From NCBI GenBank assembly GCA_009823395.1, contig CM020506.1:1911501-1975500 (forward strand): a DNA stretch of 64,000 nucleotides, given 5' to 3'. The translations under genes were made by a program, and so were the position numbers. The DNA comes from Thamnaconus septentrionalis (taxonomy: Eukaryota > Chordata > Actinopteri > Tetraodontiformes > Monacanthidae). The notes beneath the pieces are model-generated. The model ran no database searches. It saw nothing but the letters and a program-made list of their open reading frames with translations, and had not been told where the DNA came from. Each line of letters opens with the position of its first letter. Position 1 is the stretch's first letter. Of this stretch, positions 23,301 through 35,427 are shown one piece after another.

Positions 23301-25339
23301 CACTTTCTTTAAATTGTTTGTCAAAAGATTAGTCCAAGAGGCCCTAATGTCCACGTTGTCCGATTTGGTCTAATTTGAAGTAGAAAATTGGCCGTACAGT
23401 TTTGGATGTAGCCACCCGCACGTGCTACCTACTCACCCAAACATGGAATCTTCTGCTTTCAAGCAGCCTCTAGGCTTCGCAACAGGAATCCACAAACCGA
23501 TGGGCGATGTCAGAATATTGATGCACTCAAACGATGCTGACGGATGGTGGCCGTCTTTCTCTGCTCGTTACGGAAACGGCACAGATCGCGAGAGCATCTG
23601 GCGCATTAGCTCTGAATTACAGAACGACTAAATCCACTTCCAGTGAGTGTACCAACTTCGTGACAAATTAAAAGAAGCGACATGGAATTGTGCTGTTTTC
23701 CATGACATTTCCGATGCTCTTAAGTGTTATCGGACACCGAAGAGAAAGTGAAAGTGTTGCAACACACAGTGTTGAAAAAAAAACCCCCAAAACTCAAAAA
23801 CTCAGACCGGATCAAAAGCGTTGCCGCGACTGTCGGATGTCCCATTTAGATTTCAGTGGTGTCTGGCTACGTCTCCAGCGCCACTGTGTTGAAACCTTTC
23901 AGAAACATTTTTAATTCTGTGACCCATTTAACGCCAGCGCACGCCTCTGAAAATGCCATCTCACGCGGCAGTCTCGCTTCCTCGTTTGGGCTTTTTTCTC
24001 TTTTTTTTTCTCCCCCAAAAACTTTGCTAGTTATCAGATATTTTCCCCTCAGTAATGAAAAATCTTATTTCCATCTGCCATCCGTCAGGCTGCTCAGATC
24101 CTTCTGCAGATTCTGCGTCGTCGTCGGAGGGAGCGAGAGTGAGCGAGCGCTCTTTGAGCCACCGGCTCACATTCCGTCTTTGAAGTAGTCGGCTCTTCCA
24201 CGTCTCTTTTCCCATGCCGTCTTTTTTTTTTTTTTTTCCCCCTCCGCATCTCCCTGGAAGCTACGCTCCCATCAGTCACCCTCCACCCACCCTCGCCCCC
24301 ATCCCACCCCCACCCTCTGCTCATATCTGGGGCACAGCTGCCATTGTTTTGCATGATTTTGCACTAAACGGAGCCGAGTTTTTCGACGGATGGCGCGCAC
24401 GGAGCTTCAGCATCGTATACGTTCGGCGTCATGCGTTCGGGAACATTGACGCCGGTTCTTGGTCGTCTGTGTTTGGTGAGAAGCTGCCGGTGGGGGGGGA
24501 TCGTTGGTGAGGGAGTCCCTCCTGTGAGCTTGTGAAATGCCGGATTGATCTGTTTACCTCGCCTTCAACCATTAAACCAGTTTCGATTGAAGCTGGGACG
24601 GATGGGAAACTCTCCCAGTCAATGCTAACCGTGGGCGGCTGCGCGGCGGGCGGCGCATCCCAAAGTAATTGTCGTCTAATTTTTTTCCTCCCCTCCGTTT
24701 TGATTCAGTTGGGTTTGTTTGCGTATTTCTTTGGCGGAGATGACTGAGCACAAAACCTTTTGAATGGTGCTTTTATCAAGTTACTGGCAGGAAGTTTTTT
24801 TTTAGTAGAAAACACGAAAAGGAAGTCCGCTTCGACGTGTCCGACCACCGCTTTATTCCACGCATAAATCGGCTGCGCGTAATGGCAGACGCTGCTTGGT
24901 TCTGACTGTGCCACCTTCGTCGACGTGCTTCTCGGCGCTTGGCACTGCTCCTCCACGAGTGCCTCCGGCGCGAGTTGTCCTTGAACGCAGAGGAGACAAC
25001 AGGAAGAAACATAGGGGGCCATGAGAACAGCTGCGCCACGATGAGAATGTCGAACTCAGCCGCAGTTAGATGCGTTATTTAGCGATTCCGCACCATAAAA
25101 AAGAAAAAAAACACATCAAGTGAGAAAAAAAGTGTGAAATCATTTTGAATACGGGCTATAAATGCGTTTGCGGCGCGAGATGAGCTGCACCTGCTGCGCG
25201 TTAATTAGCGGCGACAAATGCAAAGTCGACCGCGTGAGAGACCCGAGCGTCGCTCAGAGAGTCCGAAATTAATGGGAGCTAGCGGAAGGTTCTCCCCTCC
25301 CACCCCCCCCCCACCCCGGATCACAGCGGCCCTGTCGGC

Positions 25340-25360
25340 GCCACCAGATGTCCTGGTGGC
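25340..25360. repeat. Short hairpin, 8-base stem
   Basis: GCCACCAG, a five-base loop, and CTGGTGGC form a perfect inverted repeat. Each arm resembles half of a CTCF core, in opposite orientations. Confidence 0.6.
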
Positions 25361-25597
25361 ACCGCCGCTTATTGACTTGCGGGACTCGGGAACACGGCTC
25401 GCACAGATACGTGTCTAATAGATTTGTCGGGGAATCATTTCCAGCTTCGGCTGAAATAATTAAGTTGACATTCAGTCCCCCCCCACGCCCCTCCAGCACA
25501 ATTAAGAAAATACAAAACAAAAAAAATGTGTGACCCGTCACCTGTTTGATTTCATGGACTTCGTCTTGCATTATTGACCCTGACTGCTCGGACCGAA

Positions 25598-25611
25598 CCA
25601 CCAGGAGGCGA
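25598..25611 (+). promoter_or_regulatory. CTCF-like motif
   Basis: CCACCAGGAGGCGA matches 12 of 14 positions of the CCASYAGRGGGCRC core. A motif match only. Confidence 0.35.
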
Positions 25612-25639
25612 TGTGCAAGGCCCAATGAGGGGGTGGGGC

Positions 25640-25850
25640 CTGTGGGGCTCATGGAACTAATTTTCTGGGGGGTCCGCGGGGGTCTCGCTCGCTTTGCTTG
25701 TCTACAAATTGCTGCCACTTCGCCTCGTTGTTTGTATAAATTAGCGGGCTCGCGCAACACCGGGAGCTTTGCGAAAGCTTTCATGGCCAGCGCGAGCGGC
25801 ACAGCTTCTGTGTACATTTCAAGCCAGTTATTTATAAAAAAAAAACATAA
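25640..25850. promoter_or_regulatory. Candidate conserved non-coding block
   Basis: Unique sequence with mixed AT-rich and GC-rich words (for example TTTGTATAAATTAGCGG and GCGAAAGCTTTCATGG). It is unusually free of stops on both strands, which is also seen in constrained non-coding DNA. Inference only. Confidence 0.22.
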
Positions 25851-25948
25851 TATATGTATATACATCACTACCTCCTCTTCCAGTTCATGGCGCAACGCTT
25901 TGATTTAATGTATTCATGGTTTTGTGCTTGTGTGTGCTCATGGATCTC

Positions 25949-25970
25949 TGTGTGTGTGTGTGTGTGTGTG
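25949..25970. repeat. (GT)n microsatellite
   Basis: Eleven GT units, uninterrupted. Confidence 0.95.
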
Positions 25971-26220
25971 CATTACCTTGATGTACAGTAGATCAAGCGG
26001 CTTCCCAGATCAGATCGCGCAGCTGAGAGCAGGATGCTGTGAAATTCAGACGCGCCGTGTGCTGGAAGGGAGCGAGGCAGCCTCTGATGTATTTTTAGAC
26101 GGGCTAAATAATGAATGCCTGAAAAGACTGCGAGGACCCCAGCTGCCAAAACCGCGGCACTGCTCCCTGACACTCACCTGTTCGTCTCGTTGCGAAAAGC
26201 CCGGAGAAGGAGGGCGAGGC

Positions 26221-26261
26221 GGGGAGTGGGGGGGGGCTGAGGGGATGGGGGGGGTTTGGGG
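26221..26261 (+). other. G-quadruplex motif
   Basis: Five G runs of four to nine bases are separated by loops of two to four bases (AGT, CTGA, AT, TTT). It fits the canonical quadruplex pattern with G4 tracts. Confidence 0.85.
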
Positions 26262-26594
26262 TTGTCTCCGCCTCCACATCCTTCAACCTGCTGCTGCCGC
26301 CGCCGCCGCCGCCTTCGCAAGTTGGACCGCTAACGTGCCGCATCTGGATCGCCTTGATTGCTAGTTGGGAAAGGCTGGGCGGAGACGCCATCAGTCATCT
26401 CATTTTTATCTGCAGGAACTCAGGTGGAGGGACAGCAGAAAGGCAGAAGAGCTTGCTCTAATGTAATTGGGTGCGGTCATTCTTAAATACAAGCATGTTT
26501 AATGTCATCCCGCGAGACAGCAAACACCAGGCGAGACGGGAGACGAGGGGCTTTTACGTGATGCTATCACCCTGGTTTGGATGCAAATCCTTAA

Positions 26595-26835
26595 AAGGTT
26601 AATTAAGTTTGTGATATTTGGAGGTGTTGAAACAGCGACATCAAGTGGGTACATGTCAGACTGCAGCGTCTTTCACTCTCCCCTCTTGAACTTGCCAGTG
26701 AACTACGGTCAGTTTCTTCTCCCTTTGTTTATTTGAAGACCTGAGCAGTCGGCCCGATTACCAAACGCACTGTGAGGCAGGCTGGATTGTCCGCACCAGG
26801 CTTCCTTAGAAAACCAGAGGCAGTGGCAAACAGAA
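26595..26835 (+). mobile_element. Truncated MITE, TTAA-flanked family, copy 3
   Basis: It follows TTAA (26591-26594) and begins AAGGTTAATTAAGTTTGTGA. The body carries AACAGCGACATCAAGTGG and TTGCCAGTGAACTACGGT, matching copies 1 and 2. Similarity ends near CCAGGCTTCCTTAGAAAACC, and no right terminus is found, so the copy is 3'-truncated or internally rearranged. Confidence 0.65.
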
Positions 26836-27119
26836 CCTGCAGAAGGAGAATGGAGAGGAGAGGTTTTAGGAAATACCATCAAGAACTGTCCAAGTCGTAA
26901 TTATTCCAGCAGGTCGGTGATGAACGCTGCTCTTAGACCAGCACAAAATGACATAAATCTCATGAAGCCCATCGGTCACGTCAGCTGAATGTTCATTCCG
27001 TCAGACTAAATTGAGGAAACCTGTTTGCATGAAATCAATTTTGTGCATTAAGCTCCAAATTCGAAAAAAGACTAAAAAGTCCATTTAGAACCAATTCTCA
27101 TTGGAAAGCCGGTGCAGAC

Positions 27120-27217
27120 TTTTTTTTTTTTTTTTTTCAAATTAGAGGAAGCAACCTCAAATTTTGCCCTTCTCATAAATTTCCTAATTTGATATTCTTT
27201 AAAAAAAAAAAAAAAAA
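27120..27217. repeat. T18/A17 inverted repeat with extended stem
   Basis: An 18-base T run and a 17-base A run flank about 60 bases. Just inside them, CAAATTAGAGGAA (27138-27150) pairs with TTTCCTAATTTG (27180-27191) with one bulge. A fold-back structure is possible. Confidence 0.6.
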
Positions 27218-27788
27218 CTGCGGTAGAACGGAAAGGCGCTGGCAGATGAGCGGCAGCAGAGGAAGATGCTCTCCGTCATGGCTGCTTAAACTGCTGCGAC
27301 ACGATCCGCCTCTCAGCTCTGGTGTGGCGGCAGGATGTTCCACTGTCTGGAGAGCGTGCGGCTCCTGCTGCGGCGCCATTCATTCATGCCAGTGCGAGCC
27401 AATTCCCTCCACTTCTTCAATATGCCCCTTGAAGATGGCGGTGGGGCTGGCAGGGGGAGGGGGAGGGCCGGCGATGAAATGTTATTTAATGAGTAATTTA
27501 GATGTCCGACCCCCCCCCCACCCTCACTCCCTGCGTCCTCTCCAACGGATGTGACTGATTTGTCTGTACCAGCGCTGTTATTTTTAGATTAATAATGAAA
27601 AAAAAAAAAAAAACTTTTCAAGCACTTCCAAAACCACCCTGGCGCTCACAGACCAGACGCAGAGTGACGGAGGGATCAGATTGTAAAGACGCACACGTGC
27701 CTCTCGGCACGGCGAGGGAAGATCCGTGAAGAGAGATGATTAAGGGAGAATGGATGGGAGAATACGAGATACGCCACAGATTCTCTGT

Positions 27789-27812
27789 TTTGTGTGTGTG
27801 TGTGTGTGTGCG
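27789..27812. repeat. (GT)n microsatellite
   Basis: About ten GT units followed by GCGCGC. Confidence 0.9.
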
Positions 27813-27894
27813 CGCTTTGGAGTGTGTCTGAGCGCTCGGAGGAGGAGGAGGAACCCGGCTGCTCCACGCAACAAAAAACAAAAAAAAAAAAAAA

Positions 27895-28070
27895 AAGTCT
27901 TAAATTCCACCCCATAAATGCTGCGGGGACGATTAAAGGGACGATTACGCAGATAGCGGGGCACTCATTAAAATATACCGTGGATAACAATGTTGCGAGC
28001 GTGGACGCGCCAGCAGTTTATAGCTAAATATGGAGAATGGGGAGCATATGGCTCGCTAATAATGTGTTTA
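27895..28070. promoter_or_regulatory. Candidate conserved non-coding block
   Basis: Unique sequence with CCATAAATGCTG, GACGATTAAAGGGACGATTA and TCATTAAAATATACCG. It contains Hox-like and CDX-like words and no repeats. Inference from composition only. Confidence 0.25.
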
Positions 28071-28502
28071 GGACGGAAACGTACAGCCTTGTTTCAGCAG
28101 CTAACAACCTGCGGATGCAGGGAAGGGTCCCTGTTGCATGGGTACAAATGAGTCATTGAAACATAAAGTCTCTGTTTACAGTTATTTAACTCTGGCCGCG
28201 AGTTTGCAAAGCTTCCGATTAGCTCCACATGCTAGCATCTGGCTCGGCTGTTTCCTGCTTTAGAGGAAATTGCTTGACTTGAAGTAGCCGTGCAATTTGT
28301 CTGAAGTGACCTTGTTTACACGGGTATTGTTCTCACGCCAGTCTTTCACATTGCGGACTTGATAAATCTCGCTAACATCACTGAGCACCAGCAAGTTTCC
28401 GGGCAAATAATTGTTAGGTTTGCAAGCTACGGCAATCCTTCGGGAAGTTCCAGAAATGGACTATAATATTAGATGGATACAGTTGTTAAAAGTTGAAATG
28501 TA

Positions 28503-28527
28503 GAAGAAGAAGAAGAAGAAGAAGAAG
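28503..28527. repeat. (AGA)n microsatellite
   Basis: Eight AGA/GAA triplets in a row. Confidence 0.9.
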
Positions 28528-30847
28528 GAGATGAAGAAGGGGGAAAACAACTGTCACATCTTGGCTTAAAGACTTTTCTTGTTTGTCCGTAGTCATGGTG
28601 CACACTAAGGGGGACACAGATGTTTCCTCCTCAACACTTATTTGACCTGTTTGTGATTCTCCCCTTATTAGGATTGCAGGTGCATGACTAAGATGAATGG
28701 TCATGCCCTTTTGCATCCATAAATTTTAAAAATCCATAAATGTCAAAACAATCCTAGAAAGATAAGCTGAGGCTGCTCCTAGTTTACATGAAGACTTTTG
28801 TTTTTCAATTCAATTCAACTGAAAAAACAAAAAAAACATCACATTTGACTTCTCCTTCAGCTTTCTGGATCGAAGATTCGTTTTTTTTATTTTGTAACAA
28901 GCTCTTTCTGAGGGATTATAGCTGGGAGCCTGTTGATGGGGCCGGTCTCCTAGCAGCAGCCTTGATGCATTCTATTTATAATTGCTCAACCTCTTCAGCT
29001 TTGCATTTCATCCTGAGTTAATTATTTGACACCCGCTCTTCTGTGCAAGAGTTCATTCCTGCAGCTTCTTTTTTTTCACCGGTTATTTATTTCTTGAAAA
29101 ATACATTTGCGCTTTTTGTAGAGCCGGCATCGTGGCCTCGGATTGTTGCTCTCACACCTCTGTTGCTCCCCGTGAGGCAGTCCCTGGGTGGTTTATTTAC
29201 AGCTGTCTAATACAATTTGGTTCTGTGCTGGTTTGCAAATTGTCAGTTTGTTGTTGCGGTTTCCAGTGTGAAATCCCGCTGATGACGGCTTGCGGCTGAA
29301 ACGCCTCTGTGTTTTCTCGCCCACAGAAAGAGACGATTGTTTATCCTTGAGCGCTTGAGTTTTTGTGCACCTTTTCTGTGTCTCTTTTTTCCTCTTTCAA
29401 CTTATTGAAACAAACTGTGGGTGCTTCAGACACCATTCACCGGAATTCATGAATAACTCAGAAACTGTGAACCCCTGGCTTGAAGAAAAAAACAAAACAT
29501 CCTGCATCATTGTCTCTATTCATGTGTTTGGATAATATTAAAATGAGCAGAAAGGCTCAATGGTAGTTAAAAAAAAAACTCCTTGCAGAGCTCATTTGGA
29601 CAGAGAGTCATAACAAAAGAAAATGGTGCTGCGCAAACATTTGCTTGTGCCTCACTATGTTGAAAGACACAAGTTAAAGACTAATGTTGAGCATGTGTCT
29701 CAGCAGTGGCCAGCCTCTTTTGTGAGAATCTCAGAAGAAGGATGAGAGAAATGAACAGGGGATGGACGTACAGACTGCAGAGAGGTAGAACAATAAAATA
29801 TATTTTCATCAGGCAGCCGTGCATTTTTGCATACCCACTGTTTTGCAAAGACTCAAAATATATATTAAAATTCACCGTGACGTAATCATGACGGAGGCCG
29901 ACAAAAAGCCCCCAAAGATTAAAAACGAGAGCGTGAAAAACACGGCTGGTTTGCTCCTGGCCTGGACGAGGGGTCACACACTGAGTCGGCGCTGTTGGAT
30001 GGAGCCTGAAAATGTCACGCGTCTGTGCAGCTTCTCTGTCTGACGGAGCAGAAAGAGCAGTTTGTTAAAAATGAGTCCCCTCCTTTCATCCCAGTTGTAT
30101 TTTCCTGTGGTCTAATTTGCTGTTGTTTTGAATCAGCAACACCTGTCGGGGATCTGTTTGTTCCGTAACCCCGATGCCTCCTTCCAAAAGAATCTGTTTA
30201 TCTAAACATTAAAAATAGATGCAATGGAAATCAGATGATCAAATAATGAAAAACAAAACAGTAGGTGTGAAAGAATGAATTTTCACACGTCGCCTCCCCC
30301 ACGGCGCTCGACTGTCTGCTGAAGCACGCTGCTTTGGAAAGGAGCCCTTTGTGATGTCGCGTAGGGCACCAATGCCTCCCTCTGGTTGGCACCAACACCC
30401 CCAGGCAGGTGTTAATTCCACTGTGAGACCAGCTTGCACTGGTCTGCTTTCTGTTCCATTCTATATCCAACATAGTTGATCATGATCACAAGCTCGTCTA
30501 AACACTGTCTCAGTGGCAGGACACCATGGTAATACTTTGACGAGCCATGAAAGTAGAAAGTAGAGTCACTCTTTAAAAAAAAAAAATAAATAAAGAAGGT
30601 GTTATTTTGGACACGTCTGATGAAGTGCCGCTTCTCTTATCATCAATACTCCTTTAGTCCGGGGTCGGCCTCGTTACCTTGCGTGCCTCATCCCCTCGCG
30701 GCGTTTTAAAGCGTTCTTGTCCTGAGGGCCCCGTCGGCCCTCCGAGCTAAACACCTGTCACTTCCACACTCGACTTTGGTCCTCTTGTCAGCGGTGATGA
30801 GCCGTGCCCCTTGCGGTTTAGTGTAAAAGAATATGATGGCAAACGTC

Positions 30848-30849
30848 TC

Positions 30850-30881
<32 letters not shown>
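30848..30881. repeat. (CT)n microsatellite
   Basis: About 14 CT units. It explains the Leu-Ser run in the overlapping frame. Confidence 0.95.
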
Positions 30882-30884
<3 letters not shown>

Positions 30885-31487
30885 TGACCTTCCGTTAAAA
30901 AAAAAGAACACCTGTAAAAAGAAAAAGGAAAGAACCTTTTTGCCACCCCTCCATCACCTCCGTCGCCGCCACCCTGTCTCCTTCCGCCTGGCTACATATC
31001 AAATTATGGCGGAGGTTCTGCTAGACAAATCACCGACTCATTAAGTTTCATTTTGTTTTACGGCCTGTTTCTGGGGGTGATCAGGGAGCCGCTCGCCCCC
31101 CCCCCCATCCTCCACCTCCCACCACCCAACGCCTTAAATGAATTAGCTCCAAGTGAGCGGAGGCGACTCCTCGTCTACAAGCGCCACATTGATGACGCTC
31201 GTACAGGTATTTAAAAAACAACAACTAAAACTACAGCAACAACAACTACAACAAAAAAAACCAACCTGTGCCACGCCATGAAAAGGAATCCACCTCAGCT
31301 CAGTGCGTGCCAGGCTGCACGTCAGGCTACATAATCTGCTTATCCCATGATAACATCCCAGAGTGGCCGGCTACTAAGTTAACTTCTTAATACCATACGA
31401 GGAGATTTGCTCTGCTCGGTTACAGTGACCAGCTCTTAGCTGGGATACCTCCTCCCTGCGGTCGCAGCGTGCTGAGAGCGGCCAGCG

Positions 31488-31488
<1 letters not shown>

Positions 31489-31532
<44 letters not shown>
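31489..31532. repeat. (CTG)n array, about 14 units
   Basis: An uninterrupted CTG/GCT triplet array. A second array of the same length lies at 42283. No open frame with a plausible exon boundary carries it as poly-Leu, poly-Ala or poly-Cys, or on the other strand as poly-Gln. Confidence 0.95.
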
Positions 31533-31706
31533 ACATTACTGCAGAGGAGGGATTGCATTTATAGAAAAAGAAAAAAAGAAAAAAAGTGAGGGATTACTAA
31601 GAGCACAAGGCAAACATCTTAACAGGCCTTTCCGGGGCTCTGAAACGTCCTGCCGCCTCCTGAAACGCATCCTTAATAAAAATGTTTGCGTGTTGTCCTC
31701 GCTGCG

Positions 31707-31720
31707 GTTGCCATAGATAC
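31707..31720. promoter_or_regulatory. RFX X-box-like motif
   Basis: GTTGCCATAGATAC has one strong half-site (GTTGCC) and one degenerate half (AGATAC) at the correct two-base spacing. Weaker than the motifs at 18070 and 37920. Confidence 0.3.
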
Positions 31721-32295
31721 CCGGTGAGCCTTTGCAGCGCACGCCGATGCTGGCAGAGCAGCTCAGGCACCCGAGCCGCGGCAGACAAACGCCGGGCGCC
31801 AGGATTAGACTTGAGGAGTGCCTTCGTTAAAATGCTCCGTTTGTCATAATTCCTTCACGGGAAAACGATGCATTGCGGCGACGTGTTGGGAGGCAGTCTC
31901 CGCCAGATAGGAGTTTTTTTTTTCCTCCTCCTTCTTCGAGCATCTGAACAGGTCCAATGTGAAAGCCTGCCCCCACTTTACCTTTAGTGTATGATCGCGG
32001 GCTTGACACAATCAATTACAAGGCCCGACTAGGGTGTCACTCAGAGTGAGTTACAAACGCATGCGGGCGCGTGTGAAGTACATTTTAAAAGGAGCTGAGT
32101 GGAAGGGAAGATTTGTTTATCGAGCAACTGCGTTTTATGAAAACAGCTTCATCGTGACAAAATGTTAATTTGCCTTTGCTTGGCAAATCCAGTCGACTTT
32201 ATGCGCGACTTCCAGCTCTCTCCTTGTGACCGTAATTGGGCCGTCGATGATGCAATGTCATGCTATCTGCCTCTTCCAGACAGACTAGCCATGCG

Positions 32296-32375
32296 TGCCG
32301 GTCGGAGGAGAGCAGTCCGGGCCGGCTCTCAGGCCGGGCCAGTCTGAGTGCTGCCTGCCGGTCGATGGAGAGCAG
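32296..32375. repeat. Imperfect duplication with 60-base period
   Basis: TGCCGGTCGGAGGAGAGCAG (32296) recurs as TGCCGGTCGATGGAGAGCAG (32356), with 18 of 20 positions identical. Confidence 0.6.
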
Positions 32376-32462
32376 CCACAGATATGCCCAGTTAAGCCCG
32401 GGCCAGACGCCGGGAGCCCGTATCAGCTACTCAGCAAAGTGAAGGGAAACTGGACGGGGGGG

Positions 32463-32510
<48 letters not shown>
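32463..32510. repeat. (GACA)n microsatellite
   Basis: About 12 units of GACA/ACAG, giving Gln-Thr-Asp or Cys-Leu-Ser-Val frames. A second array of this type lies at 49346. Confidence 0.95.
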
Positions 32511-34784
32511 GGATGGATGGGCGAACGGAGGAGCTGCTTCTCGGCACTGTGGCTTCTCTCTGTGATTCGAGCAGCCGGAGAGCTGCGCGTGCTCGCGGCG
32601 GCTTCAAAGTAATCAAACATACACAAATAGACAAACATTGACGCACATGCGACTCGGCGTCCAGGTGGACCCGCCGAGTCTTAATCCAAGTCTCTGCTGG
32701 AGGCCCCGACTCGCTTGCTCGCTGCAGCAAAAACAAAAAAAGAAAAGGAAGAAGGAAGGGAAGAAAGCCGAGGCCGCAGGTGTCCCCGCTGCCGAGGAGG
32801 CCGATCGATCAATTAGAAGAATAAATAATCCTTTGCCGACTCGGCCCCAGTGTGTCAGCTCTCCGCTCGGCTCTCTGCATGGCACCAGGCGCAGAGGACG
32901 CAGTATTGGCTGCTTACCTGAGAATCCACGGACCATTTGTCCGACAGATCTTTTTTTTTTTCTTAACAAAAAAAAAAAAAAAAAAAGCCAGGCTCTTTAT
33001 GTGGAAGGACTCGCAACGGAGCGTATCGATCGCTGACCTGGGACGAAGTCTCTGCCCACGTCGACTTGTGATGCCTCTTGATGGCCAGCTGAGGAGATCA
33101 GCGTCTTCATTTCTTCCCGGTCCTGACTGGCGCTTTCCTTTGGTCATTAGTTTGCTTCCACATGAGAACGGTCTCACGTTGTCTCCAAATCAGTTTGCAT
33201 TTTCATAACCCACCACTCCGGACCAAAGATGCAACACACTCAGGTGGTGCCTTCCCTTTATTCTGGTCTGGACTTTGCATTGTGAGGAAGCGCTGTGGCT
33301 ACAGGAACAAGCTGGGGCCCTGGAGCAGTGAGGAGGAGCCGAAATATCTCACTGACATTTGGAAAAAATCTAATTGCGACTGAAAAGGAGAGGCTGCAAA
33401 AGGCTTGCAAAGACCGAAGTGAAGGTACAAGACCACAGCTTTTATATTATCAAATATTTTTTGTCAGTTGTTCCCTGGCAGAATGAGAGGAGGTTATTTC
33501 TTGCGGTTCCTGAGTGCGTTGAGTTCTGACTTGAAATGAAACAGAATTTAAATGGAATGGTGTCGTCGTGTCAGAGGGCTCTGAACAAACAGGGAAAACA
33601 CCCGCTTGTTTAGATCCAGGTGAACGCTTGAACGTTTTACATTCTGGTTTCAACGGTTCTGAGGTGGAAACGGGCCAATCGTCTCGCTTGTTCCAATGAT
33701 TCTGAATAGTATTCATTAGAACCTCAGCATTAGCGGGAAGGTTGAATCCTCACAGGGGTTTTAGCAAGAGCAGGATACTTGTCAGAGTCACCGTGGTCTT
33801 ATTAAGGCAGCATATGGCTGTATTTCTGCAGAGACCAATTAACCCCGGAGGCAAAAGTTTAATGACAGCTCCTTTTTTTTTAGAATTTTTGATTTAATTA
33901 TGCTGCAGTACCTGGGCAACGCAACCAGATGCTCGGGTTTCGGGAACGGAACACGGTGGCTGATGTGTGTCTGCCCACAACTTTTGAGTGCTTTCAGGAC
34001 ATTTGTACAGGCAAACCACTGGCAGGTAAGTACTGTGTATTAAACTCTATTTGAACTGGAAGGCAGACCGTGACATGCTTTCAGAAAAGAGCGAAATGCT
34101 GGGATGGCTGCATAATGTCTCCGATACACTGGCTGATTGCAAAGTATGGTAGTTTGGTAGAGTGGGGATTTGGCTGCTAGTGAGCAGCTGAGTAAGTCAA
34201 AGTGATTTCTACAAAGCCAAGCGGCCAATAGCAGCATCCACAGTGATTATCCAGTAATCGGTACTTAAACAGTATGCCTGCTATTCAGCTGGTCCCACTC
34301 CATCTCTCCAAGGTTCCTTTGCCCTTCCTCCGGTGTTCTCGTGCAGAATGAATGAAACCACAAAGGGAGATAAAAATGGAACGTCTCAAGCTCACTGCTG
34401 TAATTAATTTAGTTGCTAAAAATAGGTAATTAATTTCTGATTTCCAGAATCTAATCATTTTAGAAGAGTAGGTGAATAATTGAAACACACAAAATAAGCA
34501 AGAATTGGTTTAAAGATGAGCGGCCAATAAGAATGTTGAGCTTGTCTCTCACAATAATGTTGATTGATGATGTGATTTGCTACAGATGACCCACAAAGAG
34601 CTAAATGCTGGGAGCTTAATTGTCGGACATTGAGTATGTTTGAGACGCTACTGAATGTAAGTGAGTCCATCCTCACACAGGAAATAGCAGGAGTCCATAT
34701 CCCGACTCTGTCATGTTTTTTTTTTATTTTAAAAATCCATCTCCAGTACTTCATGACATCAATTGCAGCCTAGACTGAGCTCGC

Positions 34785-34840
34785 GATCCGGGAACCTTCA
34801 CCGCACGGATCAATCACCTCGCAAACAAGCGCTCTACCCC
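34785..34840 (-). mobile_element. Possible tRNA-derived SINE head
   Basis: On the minus strand, GGTAGAGCGCTTG resembles a pol III A box, and GGTTCCCGGATC lies about 40 bases downstream in the B-box position. Both are imperfect and no body or tail is recognised. A chance match is quite possible. Confidence 0.2.
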
Positions 34841-34870
34841 CCCCTTTTTTTTTTTTTCGCAGGCATGTTG

Positions 34871-34909
34871 TGTTATTACTTGGAGGCCTAATACACTCAA
34901 GTAATAACA
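34871..34909. other. Hairpin, 12-base perfect stem
   Basis: TGTTATTACTTG (34871-34882) and its exact complement (34898-34909) flank a 15-base loop. The arms contain TAAT-type homeodomain cores in opposite orientation. Confidence 0.7.
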
Positions 34910-35427
34910 TCAGGGCAATGCTGATTGTGTCTCTTCGGGGCAGACGGCAGACTAATTGGTCCCGTCTCCACTTGAGTGGACGTTCCAGGAGCCGGGCATA
35001 ATCGCGTTAGGCAGAGGCGATCAGCGACGGTCGGGCTGCGTCAGGGAAATGAAAGGAAGCCCCTTTGTCCCCGTTGAGGTGGCCCGAGGCAGAAATCCTC
35101 CCGTGGAGGCTGCTGGACTGGGCATGTGCAGAGTGTGTCGGCCAGGGCTCATCAGGTTGACGGAGAAATGGTTCCGTTAAAATGCTGGAACCAGGGACGA
35201 ACGTCGTTTGCGGTTCTGCACAGATTGGAACTGGCACAGTTGAGGGTTCAGTAATCCGCGTGTGAGAAATGATTTGTGCCTGTGCCAATCGAAGGGTTTG
35301 TCTCACGGCTTACTCCCCCCCCCTTCTGACCAAAGTTGTGGCTGGCGAAAAAAACTGCTAAAATGCCCATCTGACAATACTTTTTATTTGTGTTTATAGG
35401 TGTTAAAAAAAACTGTTATTAGTACGT

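Larger units (their letters stand above)
22261..26590. other. Mostly unique non-coding stretch
   Basis: No gene is recognised. It contains T runs (22275 and 22328), a repeat-like segment (23160-23300), C-rich runs (24282-24318 and 25296-25318), a CTCF-like motif (25598), a GT array (25949) and a G-quadruplex motif (26221). The longest non-repetitive reading frame of the window (208 codons, minus strand, 25269-25895) lies here and is treated as chance. Confidence 0.5.
26836..31488. other. Mostly unique non-coding stretch
   Basis: No gene is seen. It includes a T/A inverted homopolymer hairpin (27120-27217), a GT array (27789), an AGA array (28503), a short CT array (30848) and a candidate regulatory block (27895-28070). 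The remaining sequence, including 28530-30840, shows nothing I can name. Confidence 0.5.
31533..35420. other. Mostly unique non-coding stretch
   Basis: No gene is seen. It includes an RFX-like motif (31707), a 60-base-period duplication (32296 and 32356), a GACA array (32463), T and A runs (32950-32985), a possible tRNA-derived SINE head on the minus strand (34785-34840) and a hairpin (34871-34909). The rest is unassigned. Confidence 0.5.
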
